Part shown: positions 8,717 to 19,449 of the stretch, piece after piece
Layout: each line of letters opens with the position of its first letter
Position numbering within the stretch: position 1 is the first letter of the stretch
DNA from: Erodium maritimum
Taxonomy: Eukaryota; Streptophyta; Magnoliopsida; Geraniales; Geraniaceae
NCBI GenBank assembly: GCA_963921825.1
Contig: OY997594.1
Location: forward strand, 31,168,956-31,232,955
Length of the DNA stretch: 64,000 nucleotides
Reading direction: 5' to 3'
The notes under the pieces: generated by a model
What the model was told of the DNA's origin: nothing
Seen by the model: only the letters and a program-made list of their open reading frames with translations
The model's database searches: none
Position numbers and translations under genes: made by a program

Positions 8717-11606
8717 TGTAATAACCACTCCCGGTCAACGCCAGTCAAATCTGCAAAAAACAGGAAAATTTAAAAAATTTAAGCAGACACTTAAATGAAC
8801 CTAAATTTGACCCCGAGGGTCATTTCGGACTTAAGTTGACCCCGATATCGAACAAAATGAGTTCCGGGGGACTCAGGGCAACTTTCTGATCAATTTGGGA
8901 AATGTTGACTTTTCGCTGGAAAAGTCAACCAAGCGACGTTTTGGTCCATTCGAGGACTGTTTTGGATCCAAAAAGATTATCCGGCATCGCAGCGGTCTTA
9001 GTTGAGCCGTTTCCTTGTAGCCCGTGAAGTTTCGTAATTTCTTGGAAAAAGTGCCCGTTCGGGTCCCAAAACGTCCGAATTTCGCGAATCTGATTGGAAA
9101 ATATCTAGTAGATATTTTTCCAAAAAGGTGTAGGACCCACCTTGCCACTTGTCAACCAAGTGGTGGTGTTAGGTTTATAGGGCAAAACAAGAAGACTATG
9201 AGAGAGGGGGTTCGGCCATTAATCAAAAAAAAGGAAAAGAATTAGAAAAGAAGAGAGTTTTAGAGAGAGAAGGAGAAGAGAGAAAAAGAGAGGTGTTCTT
9301 GAGGATTTTTGATGTTTCCCTTCCATCCAACCATTGGATCATCTCAAAGCTAGGAGAATCGAACTCCCCTCGACATTCTCTACGGTGAACAACTATCCGA
9401 TCTTCGTTTTGGTTAATTTCAAAAGTTAGGGTTTGGTTAAAATGAGTAGTTTATGGTAGAATTAAGGTGTGGGGTTAGTTGGAGACGTTTTGGAGACGTT
9501 TTGGAGTGAAGAGGGACGTTTTCCGGTGACCGGGAGCTCGGGGGGAGCTGCGGCCACCATGAAGGGTGGCCGGCTGGCCATGGGGTGGTTGGCCGGAGCT
9601 AGGGCCGGCCACCACCATGGTGGGCCGGGCCCATTTGAGCCCTAGCCACCCACGGCCAAGGTGGGACGGGTGAGGCCCACGTGCTCGGGTGCTCGGGTTT
9701 TGTGTTCCGGTGGTTTAGAACGTTCCCCGGATCATTAATCTACAACCGGATCGAAATTTGGAATTAAATTGTGAAAGTTGTAATTGTCGGGTTTAGAAAC
9801 TTTAAACGCTAATTAAATGACTCGGAAGTCGGAATTCGATTCCGTCGAGTGCCTAGGAACCCTTGAATTATTCTAAGACCGTAGAAACGAAAACAGGAAT
9901 TTTCGGAACCCCGGAGGGGCGTTTCCAAAACCCTGGCAGATTCGCCATGTCGGGCGAATCGGGCTTTTCCGGGTCCAATATCGACAATGTCGAGTAATTG
10001 GGAAGTTTGAGAGTGATCGACATTGTCGGGGTTTCTTTTGGGCGTCAAGTTTATTAAATTTCGGTTTATGTCTGCGAAGTTAAAGGTGTTTAAATTGTGT
10101 TCTTATTAGATCGTGCTGCAGACCGAGGAAAGGGAAAGCTAGGCGAGTGACCGAGATCACGCCGGAGCTTAGTTGTGCGCTTTTGGAGAACACATACGAG
10201 GTAGGAAAAAGTAGCCGGATCTCGGCCCTGATTAGGGAAAGTTAACAGTAGAATTGCATGTGACACCGGGGTGTCGTGGGTTAAGTAATTTTATCGAATA
10301 TTAGAAAGGCAGGCGACACCGGGTAGTGTCGTTTGATACGGGAACGTAGCGAACATTAGAAATGCATGTGACACTTAGTAGTGTCGTAGGAGCAGTGAAC
10401 TTATCGATATTAGAATTGCTGGAGGCATATGACCATGCCCGGAGGTTGATTGTTTAGTTTGTGTCTTGGGTGGCCATGAGAGCCCGTACTTTATTGTTGT
10501 GTCTTGGGTGGCCATGAGAGCCCGTGTTTATTGTTGGAGTCTTGGGTGGCCATGAGTGCCCGTGGGGTTGTTGAGCCCGTGAGTTACTGTTGGTGTGTCT
10601 TGGGTGGCCATGAGTAACCTTGGGGGTTGTTGAACCCGTGTTTTACCGTTGGTGTTTTGGGTGGTCGTGAGTGCCCGTGGGGTTGTTGAGTCCGTGTTTT
10701 ACTATTGGTGTCTTGGGTGGCCATGAGTGCCTGTGGAGTGTTGAACCTGTGTTTTTGCTGTTTGTTGAACTTTGCTTGTGATTGTGATTGTGGTTACCTG
10801 AGGTTGGAGACCCGACTTTGTGTCGGGGAAGTTGCGTGAGGTGTGGCTAGCCACCCGACTGAGATCGGCGGTAGGGGAGAGGTTGTGGGCTAGCCTCCTG
10901 ACTGGGATCAGGAGAAGGTGCGCGCGGGTGTGGCCAGCCTCCCGACTGAGATCGGGGGTAGGGGAGAGGTTGTGGGCTAGCCTCCTGACTGAGATCGAGA
11001 GAAGTTGCGCGACAGGTCGACCGCCTGACCTGATAGGGATCGGTAAAGGGCGAGAGAGAGAGGGGTTATTGAGCAGCTGGCGTGCGATCCTTTGTGATCT
11101 TGTTTGGTGTGCGACCCTTTGTGATCTTGGGTGTTGCGTGGTTTTCTGTCGTGTCTTTGGAGGAGGTCGTCAATCGTTGTGTCAGGTCTACATTACGTGT
11201 CCGAGTGTTGAGTCGGTTGAGGAAGGTAACTGTTGTGTGTGTTAGTCGGGTTGTTGTTGGTGTTACCGGCATTGTCTGCTAAGTATGCCGTAGTCAGTCT
11301 GTTATCCGTGGTGGTGAGCGAACGCTCACCCCTAGCTGCTTTTCCTACAGGTACCGGTCGCAGGTTGGACTAGGTGAGCTTCCGAAGCTTGAAGAGCTAA
11401 GAGCGGGATTTTGGGTTTACTTTTGAGTCTAACGACGTATACCTTGCTTTTTGTCCATTTGTTGGGACGTACCTTTATGTTGTAAATGATTATTTTTGAT
11501 GAACAAATGGTGATTTTAAAGTGATTTATGTAAAAGGTTTCAAAATGTTTTATTGTTTTAAACGTTTGCGTCCTGAGTTCGGTTTACTGAAATTGGGGGC
11601 GTAACA
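8717..11606 (+). mobile_element. Solo LTR 1 (long-LTR Gypsy-like), 2,890 bp
   Basis: Starts TGTAATAACC and ends GGGGGCGTAACA. The flanks are TGGGC (8712-8716) and TGGGA (11607-11611), a 5-bp TSD with one change; the related LINE at 20,860-21,592 has CATGGGCAAAG at the matching site, confirming TGGGC as the target. Its right half is closely similar to the element at 28,947-32,395, including GAGCGAACGCTCACCCC and the TTTGTGATCTTG repeats. No internal coding region, primer-binding site or second LTR is present, so I read it as a solo LTR. Assignment to Ty3/Gypsy (perhaps Tekay-like, given the length) is inference. Confidence 0.8.
10461..10765. repeat. Degenerate tandem repeat inside solo LTR 1
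   Basis: About six variable-length copies of a unit beginning GTCTTGGGTGGCCATGAG and followed by (A/T)GCCCGTG. The same motif family is amplified independently in solo LTR 2 (30,850-31,430). Confidence 0.8.
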
Positions 11607-12221
11607 TGGGAAAGGACATAAAATGGGTTGGGGGAACGGGGTACCGGAGATCCGGAGAGACCTGGACGGTAATGGTGATGGTGGGAGGCAAAACATCGTC
11701 TGGGGACCCCTCCCAGGGCCAGTCCCCGATGCTCTGATGATGCCTCATTCCTCCCGACGGGGCCTCTTCCCCGCGATTGATGAGACGTCCCACTCAGCGC
11801 CAGATGTCGCCATCTTCAGGTTTCCAACAACTGTTTCCCCACGAACTAAAGCTTCAATAACTCTCTCGGCTGGCTGAGCGCATCCCCCACCTCCAAACCC
11901 TCCATGCTGGGGGGGTAGAGGGTTAGTAGTCTAGTCATCAAGATGACCAAATCCCGACCCCTTGATCTTCCCGTGTACAAAAGAACATGGGAGGGGGTGA
12001 CCTTGTACGGGCAATGAGCTAATATCCCAACTGGGCATTTGGGGACCCAAATTAGGTATCGGGTCCAGTGTTGTGCTGACTTCCCCCTGGTGAGATAATC
12101 TAGCAGTAGGTATCGGGTCCAATGTCATCGCTCGCGGTACAGTGTCCACCGGTCCTTCACCCCGCTCCATGCCTGCTCCATCTTGGGCCTCTAGTATGCG
12201 TAGGTGTTTACGGGGCCGAGG

Positions 12222-14065
12222 TGTTGGAATTATAGGGAGCAAAACGCAGCGGAAAATAAAAAACTTTCCCCATAATAGCCTCAGGATCCATGTAATTCCG
12301 AGTAAACCGACAAACAAAAATTGAAGGAGAGATTACCTCTTTCAATTTTTCAGCTTGGTTCGAGACAAGGACCAACTTGCAGATCGTATATCTCAGCAAC
12401 GAACCGTTGGAATCCAAATACCTCCGGTCAGATTGAAGATCAATATGTGTAGAACGTTCACTCCAAAAATCAGCAAGATCGGACCTCAGATGAACCTCCG
12501 ATCGAGCTCTTTACAGTGGCTGGTCGGACAGATTCTGGGCAAAAAATTCTATCCATATTTTTCTTCTCTTTTTGCAAACAAACAACACCCGAAACAAATG
12601 GATTTGGCTTGAGTCTCCAAGATGCCTACGTATCCTCTTGGAGGAATCAAAGCCAAGTAGTTCTTGAACAATCCTTCCCAAAATGGTTTGTGTGCTAGCA
12701 CAAGATGAAGAACACTTATTCCTCTCTCTTTTCTCTCTACTCGTTTCTCTCTCTACACTTTGAGAACCATTCTCAACACAACCTTGAGAAATATATGATT
12801 TTTCTCTACACTTGCATGCTTACTTAACTCAACATGACCACACTTATTTTATTTGGAAAAACCCAACTCTTGGACTTCCAACTTGGACAAGTGTCTCACT
12901 TGAGTTTTGCATGCTAACTATTCCTAAACATGACTCCACTAAGTCACTTCAAGCAAGCCCAACTCTTGGACTTTCTTTTATGACAAGTGTCTCATTTTAG
13001 AAGTAGTGGTCATGCAAAAATACCCTCTTTGAATTTCAAAAATTCAAGAGTCATTTTTGCATTTTTAATTGCCCAACATAATCTTTATTATATTGACAAT
13101 TCAAAAAACGAGTTTAATGAATAAATAAATATTATATCGAATATAATTATTTCATTCACTTAATAGACTTCCAAAGTCCAACACGATTTTGGGATTGTTG
13201 TTAGGTGTGACCCTGTAGGCTCATACAATGTTTGGCAGTGGCCCCGAAATCCTCGATTCGTCCACATGTCATAATTGTCTTCTAGCAAAGCAATATGACT
13301 ACCCCAACGTGTATGATGATCATCAATGCGACTTAACCTTTACACGCTAATATGTTAACCCTTCTGTCAACGATATCTCGACCGAATAAGGCATAGGGCC
13401 GTCATCCTTATTTTATTCGATCGATGTTTCTTGATCTTAAGTATACTGCTAGTGATGACTCTTTATCAATTCGCATGACTATACTTTTCATGCAGTCCCA
13501 GTTATCAAGGGGCCCAAACCATATCTCTCATATTTGTATGAGTGACAGATCCCTTATCAGTCAACCATATCTCTCACATAAACACTTATGCACCCAATCA
13601 CATCCTTTATAATTGTCTGGTTAAAGACAACGTTTAACTGTGTCAAAGCACACATCCATCTATGTAGAAATCATGATGACTATAAGGTCATAGGACTTAA
13701 GTCATATTACGGTACTGAGAAATACTCATGACGATTCCTATGTAGTATTCTCACAGTAGGTCACCCAATGTCATTTTCGTAAATGACATCTATGATTTGA
13801 CTTCATATCCAATATGTATGATCAGTAAAACGTGATCATCAGCCAACATCATACTAGTCTTAATATATCAGTAAGACTAGGGATCAAGTGAACAATACTC
13901 TATTACTTCTAAGAGTTTTACTATCAGGTCCTCGACCCGATGATCTTAAGAAAGAGTATTATTCACACTATTAACATTTCACAAATGATAATAGTAGTGC
14001 CGATGTATTAATGAAATGATAATGTCGTCCATGATCACGATTGGCCTAGGGCACAAAAACCAACA
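12222..14065 (-). mobile_element. Copia-like solo LTR, 1,844 bp
   Basis: Read on the minus strand it begins TGTTGGTTTTTGTGCCCTAG and ends CTATAATTCCAACA. It has the TGTTGG/CCAACA ends typical of plant Copia LTRs. A perfect 5-bp TSD, CGAGG, flanks it at 12217-12221 and 14066-14070. It is inserted in LINE copy B. No internal domain is present. The short ORFs within it are not genes. Confidence 0.85.
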
Positions 14066-15326
14066 CGAGGTCCCCCCACCGGGACAATCCGTATTGGGCC
14101 CTTCCGGTATGCCGGGAGACGATATTGTGGGTAACTTCTAGAGGGACCCGACCTAGCCGGCCTTCTAATCGTATCCATTGCGGGTATCTCAGTCGTCTCC
14201 CTCCTAGTCTGGTGCGGAGAACCGCCAAGTCGTTGAACAGACATGTCGAGTCGTTTAGCATCTCTTGATGTAGTCCCGCTGAAGGGAAGCCGTGCTCTTG
14301 TCCGGCTCCGCATCCAACGCCGGATGATCCATCGCAACGAGGTCTCTATCATGCTCCCACACACACCGTAGCCGACACGAGTCCATCCCCAGTACCGGGC
14401 CTTCACCGTCATGACCTCGACAAACGCTGGGTACTCCATCACATCCCTCACCACTCCCACCGGCAGACGAGAAGGCAGGGATCTTAACGGGATCGGCGTG
14501 GGCTGAACCCTAAACCGACCGACAGATAGCCCAGACGCCAGAGAAAGGTCATGGCGGGCCCTGTCTGAAGGACCCTGGTTCAGGCAAGGTGGGGTCCTAT
14601 GGCCTGGGGTATAGGTCAGGGACCTAGAACCAACGTCAGACCTCCCAGACACCAGAGCCAGGTCGTGGTGATGACGGGCGTGGTGCTGGTGGTGGTAAAC
14701 CCTGATATGCGAGTTAAGGTTCGGTCCACGGGGAGAGGACCTGTAGCTTGGAACGAAAGTCTTCGAACGTCGCCGCTCCCAACGTCGGCTCTCCCAGCGC
14801 TATCGATAGATAGCCGCAATAGGGGGATTAGGGGGTAACCCTTGTGGACCAAAGGACCCCGTCGGTCCCAGAGAATCCGCTGAAGCCACTAGCAGAGGAG
14901 GCAAGGCCGAGGCACATGGGAGGGTAGAATAGGATGGTGGTGAGATTTGCATACCACTCGGAGTAAGGATGGCAGATAGCACCGGCATAGAGGGAGGATG
15001 GTTCATGGTGATCGAACAAGGAATCGACGAAGTCACCAAGGGGACGAGAAGAGGGAGAGGCACCGATGGTTGTGGATTAGTCATCCACTTCCATCAGTAT
15101 TTGAACCCCGCACCGGGTGTGGTCTGTGAAGAGGTCGCCGAGATGGGACAGTCAAACACGGAGACGGAAAAGCCGACAACCCCAAGCGTCGCAGTAGCGG
15201 CGGCGATGGAAGGAAGCTCCATAGCAGCGAGGACATGCTAGGGCTAAGGTAGGCTCTCAACACAAGAGAGAAGTTTTTTTTCAAAACTTGTTTTTTACTT
15301 ATTAATTTTATACAATATTCGTCTTT

Positions 15327-16655
15327 AGATGCATAATTTTATTATTTTAATGTCTAATAAATTGATTTACATAATATTCCCCCCTCCAACTCAAGCTCCA
15401 GTACCACTCTTCCCTATGGTGAGTGTACCCAAGCTGAATGCCAAAGATAGCCCAAACCTCCACCCTAAACAAATCCCTCAACACCTTCATAACTCATTGT
15501 TCCCCCCACCCGTTAACCATCCTCCCCTCCAGACTAAGCCAATTGGATTGAACACATGCCTCTAGACTCGACAGCCATACAAGTTTTGTGGCCCAAGTAA
15601 CTGCAATCAGAGTTTGGGCCCGAGGCTCATTTATGACTTTAAAGTAAGAGGATGCAAGTACTAAAACAAATGGGTTGTGAACGGACTTAACTCATATCTC
15701 ATTCAATCTTGATCATGCGAGTTCTTGCCTGTGACAGTGAGGCTGAGGCGTTGTAATAAATAGATATTGTAATCCACATTATTTAACAGATTAAGCTTTT
15801 ATAATTTTCTGGTCCACCAACTTTACGAAACCCTCACTATACATAAATATTATGCCTCCTTGGTTGACTTTGGCTTGCACCGAAAACCAAACAGAACGAC
15901 AAAAGATTTGGCATTTACTGTTGACATAAAAAGTATTTTGTTTTGTTTGAACTTTTTCATAATCAGCACAACAGACTTGTTCTCTAAAAATATTCTTATA
16001 TATTTGTACGTGATTTGACTTACCGTTCTATCATTGACATATTAAAATTAGTTACTGATCACTAACCATAATAGGTTGACTAGTTAATTATTTATTAATG
16101 GGGAATATGGTCAATGAAGGATCTCACACCAGTAGTAATATTTATCTCAATCCTTGAGTGTCCGGATCATTAACGCGTTAAATTCTCAGGTATTAACATG
16201 AACGAGCTTAAAGTGATCACTGATATTAATATGTTTTTAATAGATTAATCAAATAAAAATTAGAGCTACTAAAATCTCTAAATAATATGTTCACATAATA
16301 TTGATATTTGGAGAAAGGAGCAGACATAGGGAAGATCAAAAGAATAATTTGCACATAAAATAGAAAGTTGGCAAAAATTTCTTCCCAAAAACACATGACA
16401 AGTTGTATCCAATGAAAGTAATATCATCAGAAAACGAACTTATGTACATGTTACTCTAGTTAATAACACAATTCCTAGAACCAAGTGTGTTCAGTGTATG
16501 AAGTCTACTTATGTTTTCATTGAAATGGTGAATGAAGTACACCATGGAAGTCTACACTTGTTAAATTCAATAAAGCAACTAAAGAAGAACATGTTTATTT
16601 AACTAAATGATAGCTACTGTAAAAAAAATCCATGATAATTATTCATGGTTTATTT
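15327..16655. other. AT-rich intergenic stretch
   Basis: 15,360-15,560 is Pro-rich when read on the plus strand (78 codons open), starting near CCCCCCTCCAACTCAAGC. It could be a fragment of a retrotransposon gag or of a gene, but I do not recognise it. The rest is AT-rich with no supported feature. Confidence 0.4.
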
Positions 16656-16658
16656 TTA

Positions 16659-17870
16659 TTTTTTTGAAAATAAGTTGTAGTTTTCATTAATATAAACGGA
16701 AACTCATTACAGTGGTCATGGCCTTCAAGAGAGACATGATCCAATAAGTCTATAAGACGAATTGATCCAAAACAGACTTAGTTATGCAAACATCACAATG
16801 CAGGGAAAGTAACTAAAATAGGAAATAAAAACAATACTAAAACAGAAAAGCAAATCCAAAGATGCCTATTGCCCGGAACAACTCAAGATGGGGTACCCCC
16901 AGCAAAGACCTAGAGCTGGTACATGTCCAACTGAGGGAGGTCTCTAGACATGGGATCCAAGATCTCCCCGAGAAGCAGCAGATAGCCATGGAAGCACCAT
17001 GGTTCATTCTGGCGAACACAAGTCCTATCCGCCGATGAATGGAAGTAAAAAACCAAAGTGCCCGGCTCGAGATCCTTGACGACCACCGCCGTCGCAACGC
17101 GACACCAAGCCCGAGTGATGACCTCCAACAGGAGTTCCTTTCGTGGTAGAGTCGGAGCGGCTATACGGTCCACCAAGCCAAACTGAAGGCGAGCTAGGGT
17201 TTTTGGATCCAGCGGGTTGTAGGGCACCACCACCACGACCGCCACCTCCTCTGCAATGCAGCATGCCGAGAACCCCTCCTGAAGATCCCCTATAATGAAG
17301 GGGTGAGTAGGAGGGGTTGAGAACCTTCATGCATGGCGGATGGGTTGGAAGCCAAGACCTGTCTCATATCAGTCCTTATGGCGCCCGGAGCCGGAGGAGA
17401 TGAGGTCGCGTAGTGAAGGATTGCGTCGCTCCAGTCGGAAGTTCGGATCTTGAGGGCTCAACCCTACCCGCCGCCACTCTCAGGAGGAGAAACTTTGGGA
17501 AAGGTAGCTTCGGGATCGCCAAGAACAGACCTGAGGGAGGCTGCGACTTGGTTGGCCTTCCCCACTTTGGCTTAGGGTTTTCTAGAGGTGACGTCGTGGC
17601 TCCAAGCTCGAACACCACCAGTGATTTCTCCTTAAGGCGGGGGGGGGGGGGGGGGGGGCGAAGCGGCGATACAACTTCTGGAACAGAAGAAGACGGTGGT
17701 GAAGGAGGGTTTTAACGAGGTTTCCTCTTCTTCTTTTCCCAGATAGGCTTGACAAGACCCTTAGGGGGAGACAGGGGCATAACAAGTGAAGAGGGAAGAG
17801 GATCACTGGGGGATGGTGACCCCTCAACAATAGGCGAGAGTGGCAGCGCAGCCGTCATGGTCGCAGAAGA
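16659..17870 (-). mobile_element. LINE copy with DUF4283-type ORF1 remnant
   Basis: Minus-strand LINE piece. The 3' end is marked by a T-run on the plus strand at about 16,659-16,665. The reading frame at 17,245-16,910 is a DUF4283-like ORF1 domain: LPRKELLLEVITRAW, then VVKDLEPGTLVFYF, then NEPWCFHGYLLLLGE. The N-terminal part near 17,855 begins MTAALPLSP and is broken by frameshifts around a 20-G run. No zinc knuckle or reverse transcriptase is seen. A TSD was not found. Confidence 0.6.
17639..17658. repeat. Poly-G run of 20
   Basis: Twenty consecutive G on the plus strand. On the minus strand it encodes a proline run in the LINE ORF1 remnant. Length is likely variable and prone to sequencing error. 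Confidence 0.9.
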
Positions 17871-17989
17871 ATCATATAATAACAATAATAATAAATTATA
17901 ACATATTAAAATGTTATTTCACTGATTTACTTTCCCTTCTTATACTCAAATCAAGTAAACTGAAAAACGAGTATTTTGATTTAAGAGAA

Positions 17990-19112
17990 ATCAACATTAA
18001 AGCGTTCTCCTTGGGAGCCGGCCCTAAAAAGCTTCAAGCTCTCTCAATCATGGCTTCCATGGATCAACCTTTAGGGTTTCGCATCGTACCCTTCATGGGT
18101 TGACCTCTCATCGTCGTCGATCACCCCTCCGGTCGACGTGTGCCACCGTGGGCCTAATTCAGGTTTCACAAACTTCCCGTTCGCCTTCTACCTTCCCCTC
18201 GCGCCGCGCCCCACCTGGGTTTTTTATACTGTCGCCCTTCCATTCACGACCGCCCAAGATCTTTCGTCCATCCATGACGTCCGGTCATCGTCTTCAACAC
18301 TTCTTGTCCGGGCTCCCAACACATATTGCCATGTCTTTGGAGGATCTCCTCCCGGACAAGGTCGGAACCCCCCCCCCCCCCCCCCCCCCCCCCATGAACG
18401 TCGATCACCACCTTCATCGGATCACGAAGATACCCCCGCCAACCAACATCACGAGCACAATCTGCAACCCCGTCGTGGACTCCGACCAGGCTAACAACGA
18501 CATCATGGTCGTGATCTCAGCAGCCTCCGGCTCGCCGGTGGCTGTATTATTTCTACTAACCGGCGTAGACCCGAAGTTCCTGACAGAACCGCCTCACCGT
18601 CGCCCACAAGCTCTGCCGGATGAACATGGGATTTCGATGGAAATTACCCAACAGTTGAGAGTCGAGGAGGCCATACAGGATCCACAGACGGAGGCGGTTC
18701 AGCCTCATTCGGAAAAATGAGAAGACCCGGTGGGGGTGGGAGGGTTCGTCTACGAACTATACCAATAGACCCATGACTATGGGTGCTGGGGAGTCTCGGG
18801 AAAGCCGCAATCAGAGTACTATTTCCAGTTTTCTTTAATGTTGCTTATTACCTGTCTTTAGTTCGATTAATTCATTGGTTTGGTTTTGTTGGTCTAGGTA
18901 TGTCTTTTCCTGTATTTTTGAAATGTCAGTAAGGGGAACTCTTGAGTTTCAGATCTGCAGGCAAAAATAGACTTTTTTACGAATCCATGAGCGCCTGGTG
19001 GATTACGGTCGACTGGGAAAAATATATGGAATCCTGGGTAATTATGCCCTAACCTATAAGGGTTACCTTTTACAATAGTACAATACCCCATATACTCGTT
19101 TCAAAAAAAAAG
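17990..19112 (+). mobile_element. Probable LINE-derived fragment, plus strand
   Basis: An open frame at 18,100-18,720 encodes a 206-residue Pro/Ser/His-rich protein with a proline run from a 26-C tract, which resembles the disordered N-terminus of plant LINE ORF1 products. It is head-to-head with the LINE at 16,659-17,870. An A-run after CTCGTTTC at about 19,104-19,112 may be its 3' end. No DUF4283, zinc knuckle or reverse transcriptase is visible. The assignment is by resemblance only. Confidence 0.35.
18368..18393. repeat. Poly-C run of 26
   Basis: Twenty-six consecutive C. It encodes a proline run in the plus-strand frame and mirrors the G20 run 710 bp away. Confidence 0.9.
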
Positions 19113-19449
19113 TTAACAGAAAAAAAACACTTTTAAACAAAGATATGCAAGTTGAGAATTACAAATTTGTCATCCTTATATATTTTGTTTATTAATTATA
19201 TGAACCGTTGATAAATTGACAAGACAAAAGCGACTGTGGAGCTAACTTTATTAATGAGAGGGGGCACCAATTTTTTTAGTGTTAATACATAACCTTAAGA
19301 TGATATGAAGTAACGCTAAAAATATCTATATCGTAAAAACAATAAATAATGGTCTTGAGACCCTAAATAATGACTTAAATAAGAATAAGTTTGTGTGAAT
19401 TATCCAAAATTAAGAAACTTAAAACAACGCATTAAGTTCATTATACACC

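Larger units (their letters stand above)
8551..15312 (-). mobile_element. LINE copy B (ORF1-only), split by two solo LTRs
   Basis: An L1-type plant LINE on the minus strand, bounded by a 14-bp TSD, CAATATTCGTCTTT, at 8537-8550 and 15313-15326. The 3' end is a T-run on the plus strand (8551-8554) next to TTGAGCGAAAGG. The 5' end near 15,312 leads into a leader containing TAGCCCTAGC, as in the copy at 58,023. Its body is interrupted by a 2,890-bp solo LTR (8717-11606) and a 1,844-bp Copia-like solo LTR (12222-14065). Subtracting both insertions and their TSD copies leaves about 2.0 kb of LINE. That remnant holds degenerate ORF1-like Pro/Ser/Arg-rich reading frames (for example near 15,284-14,035). 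No reverse transcriptase is seen. The element is dead, and the nesting order is clear. Confidence 0.8.

Noticed and set aside
10820..11245. 141-codon plus-strand ORF
   Set aside because: Falls in the tandem-repeated part of solo LTR 1; product is repeat text.
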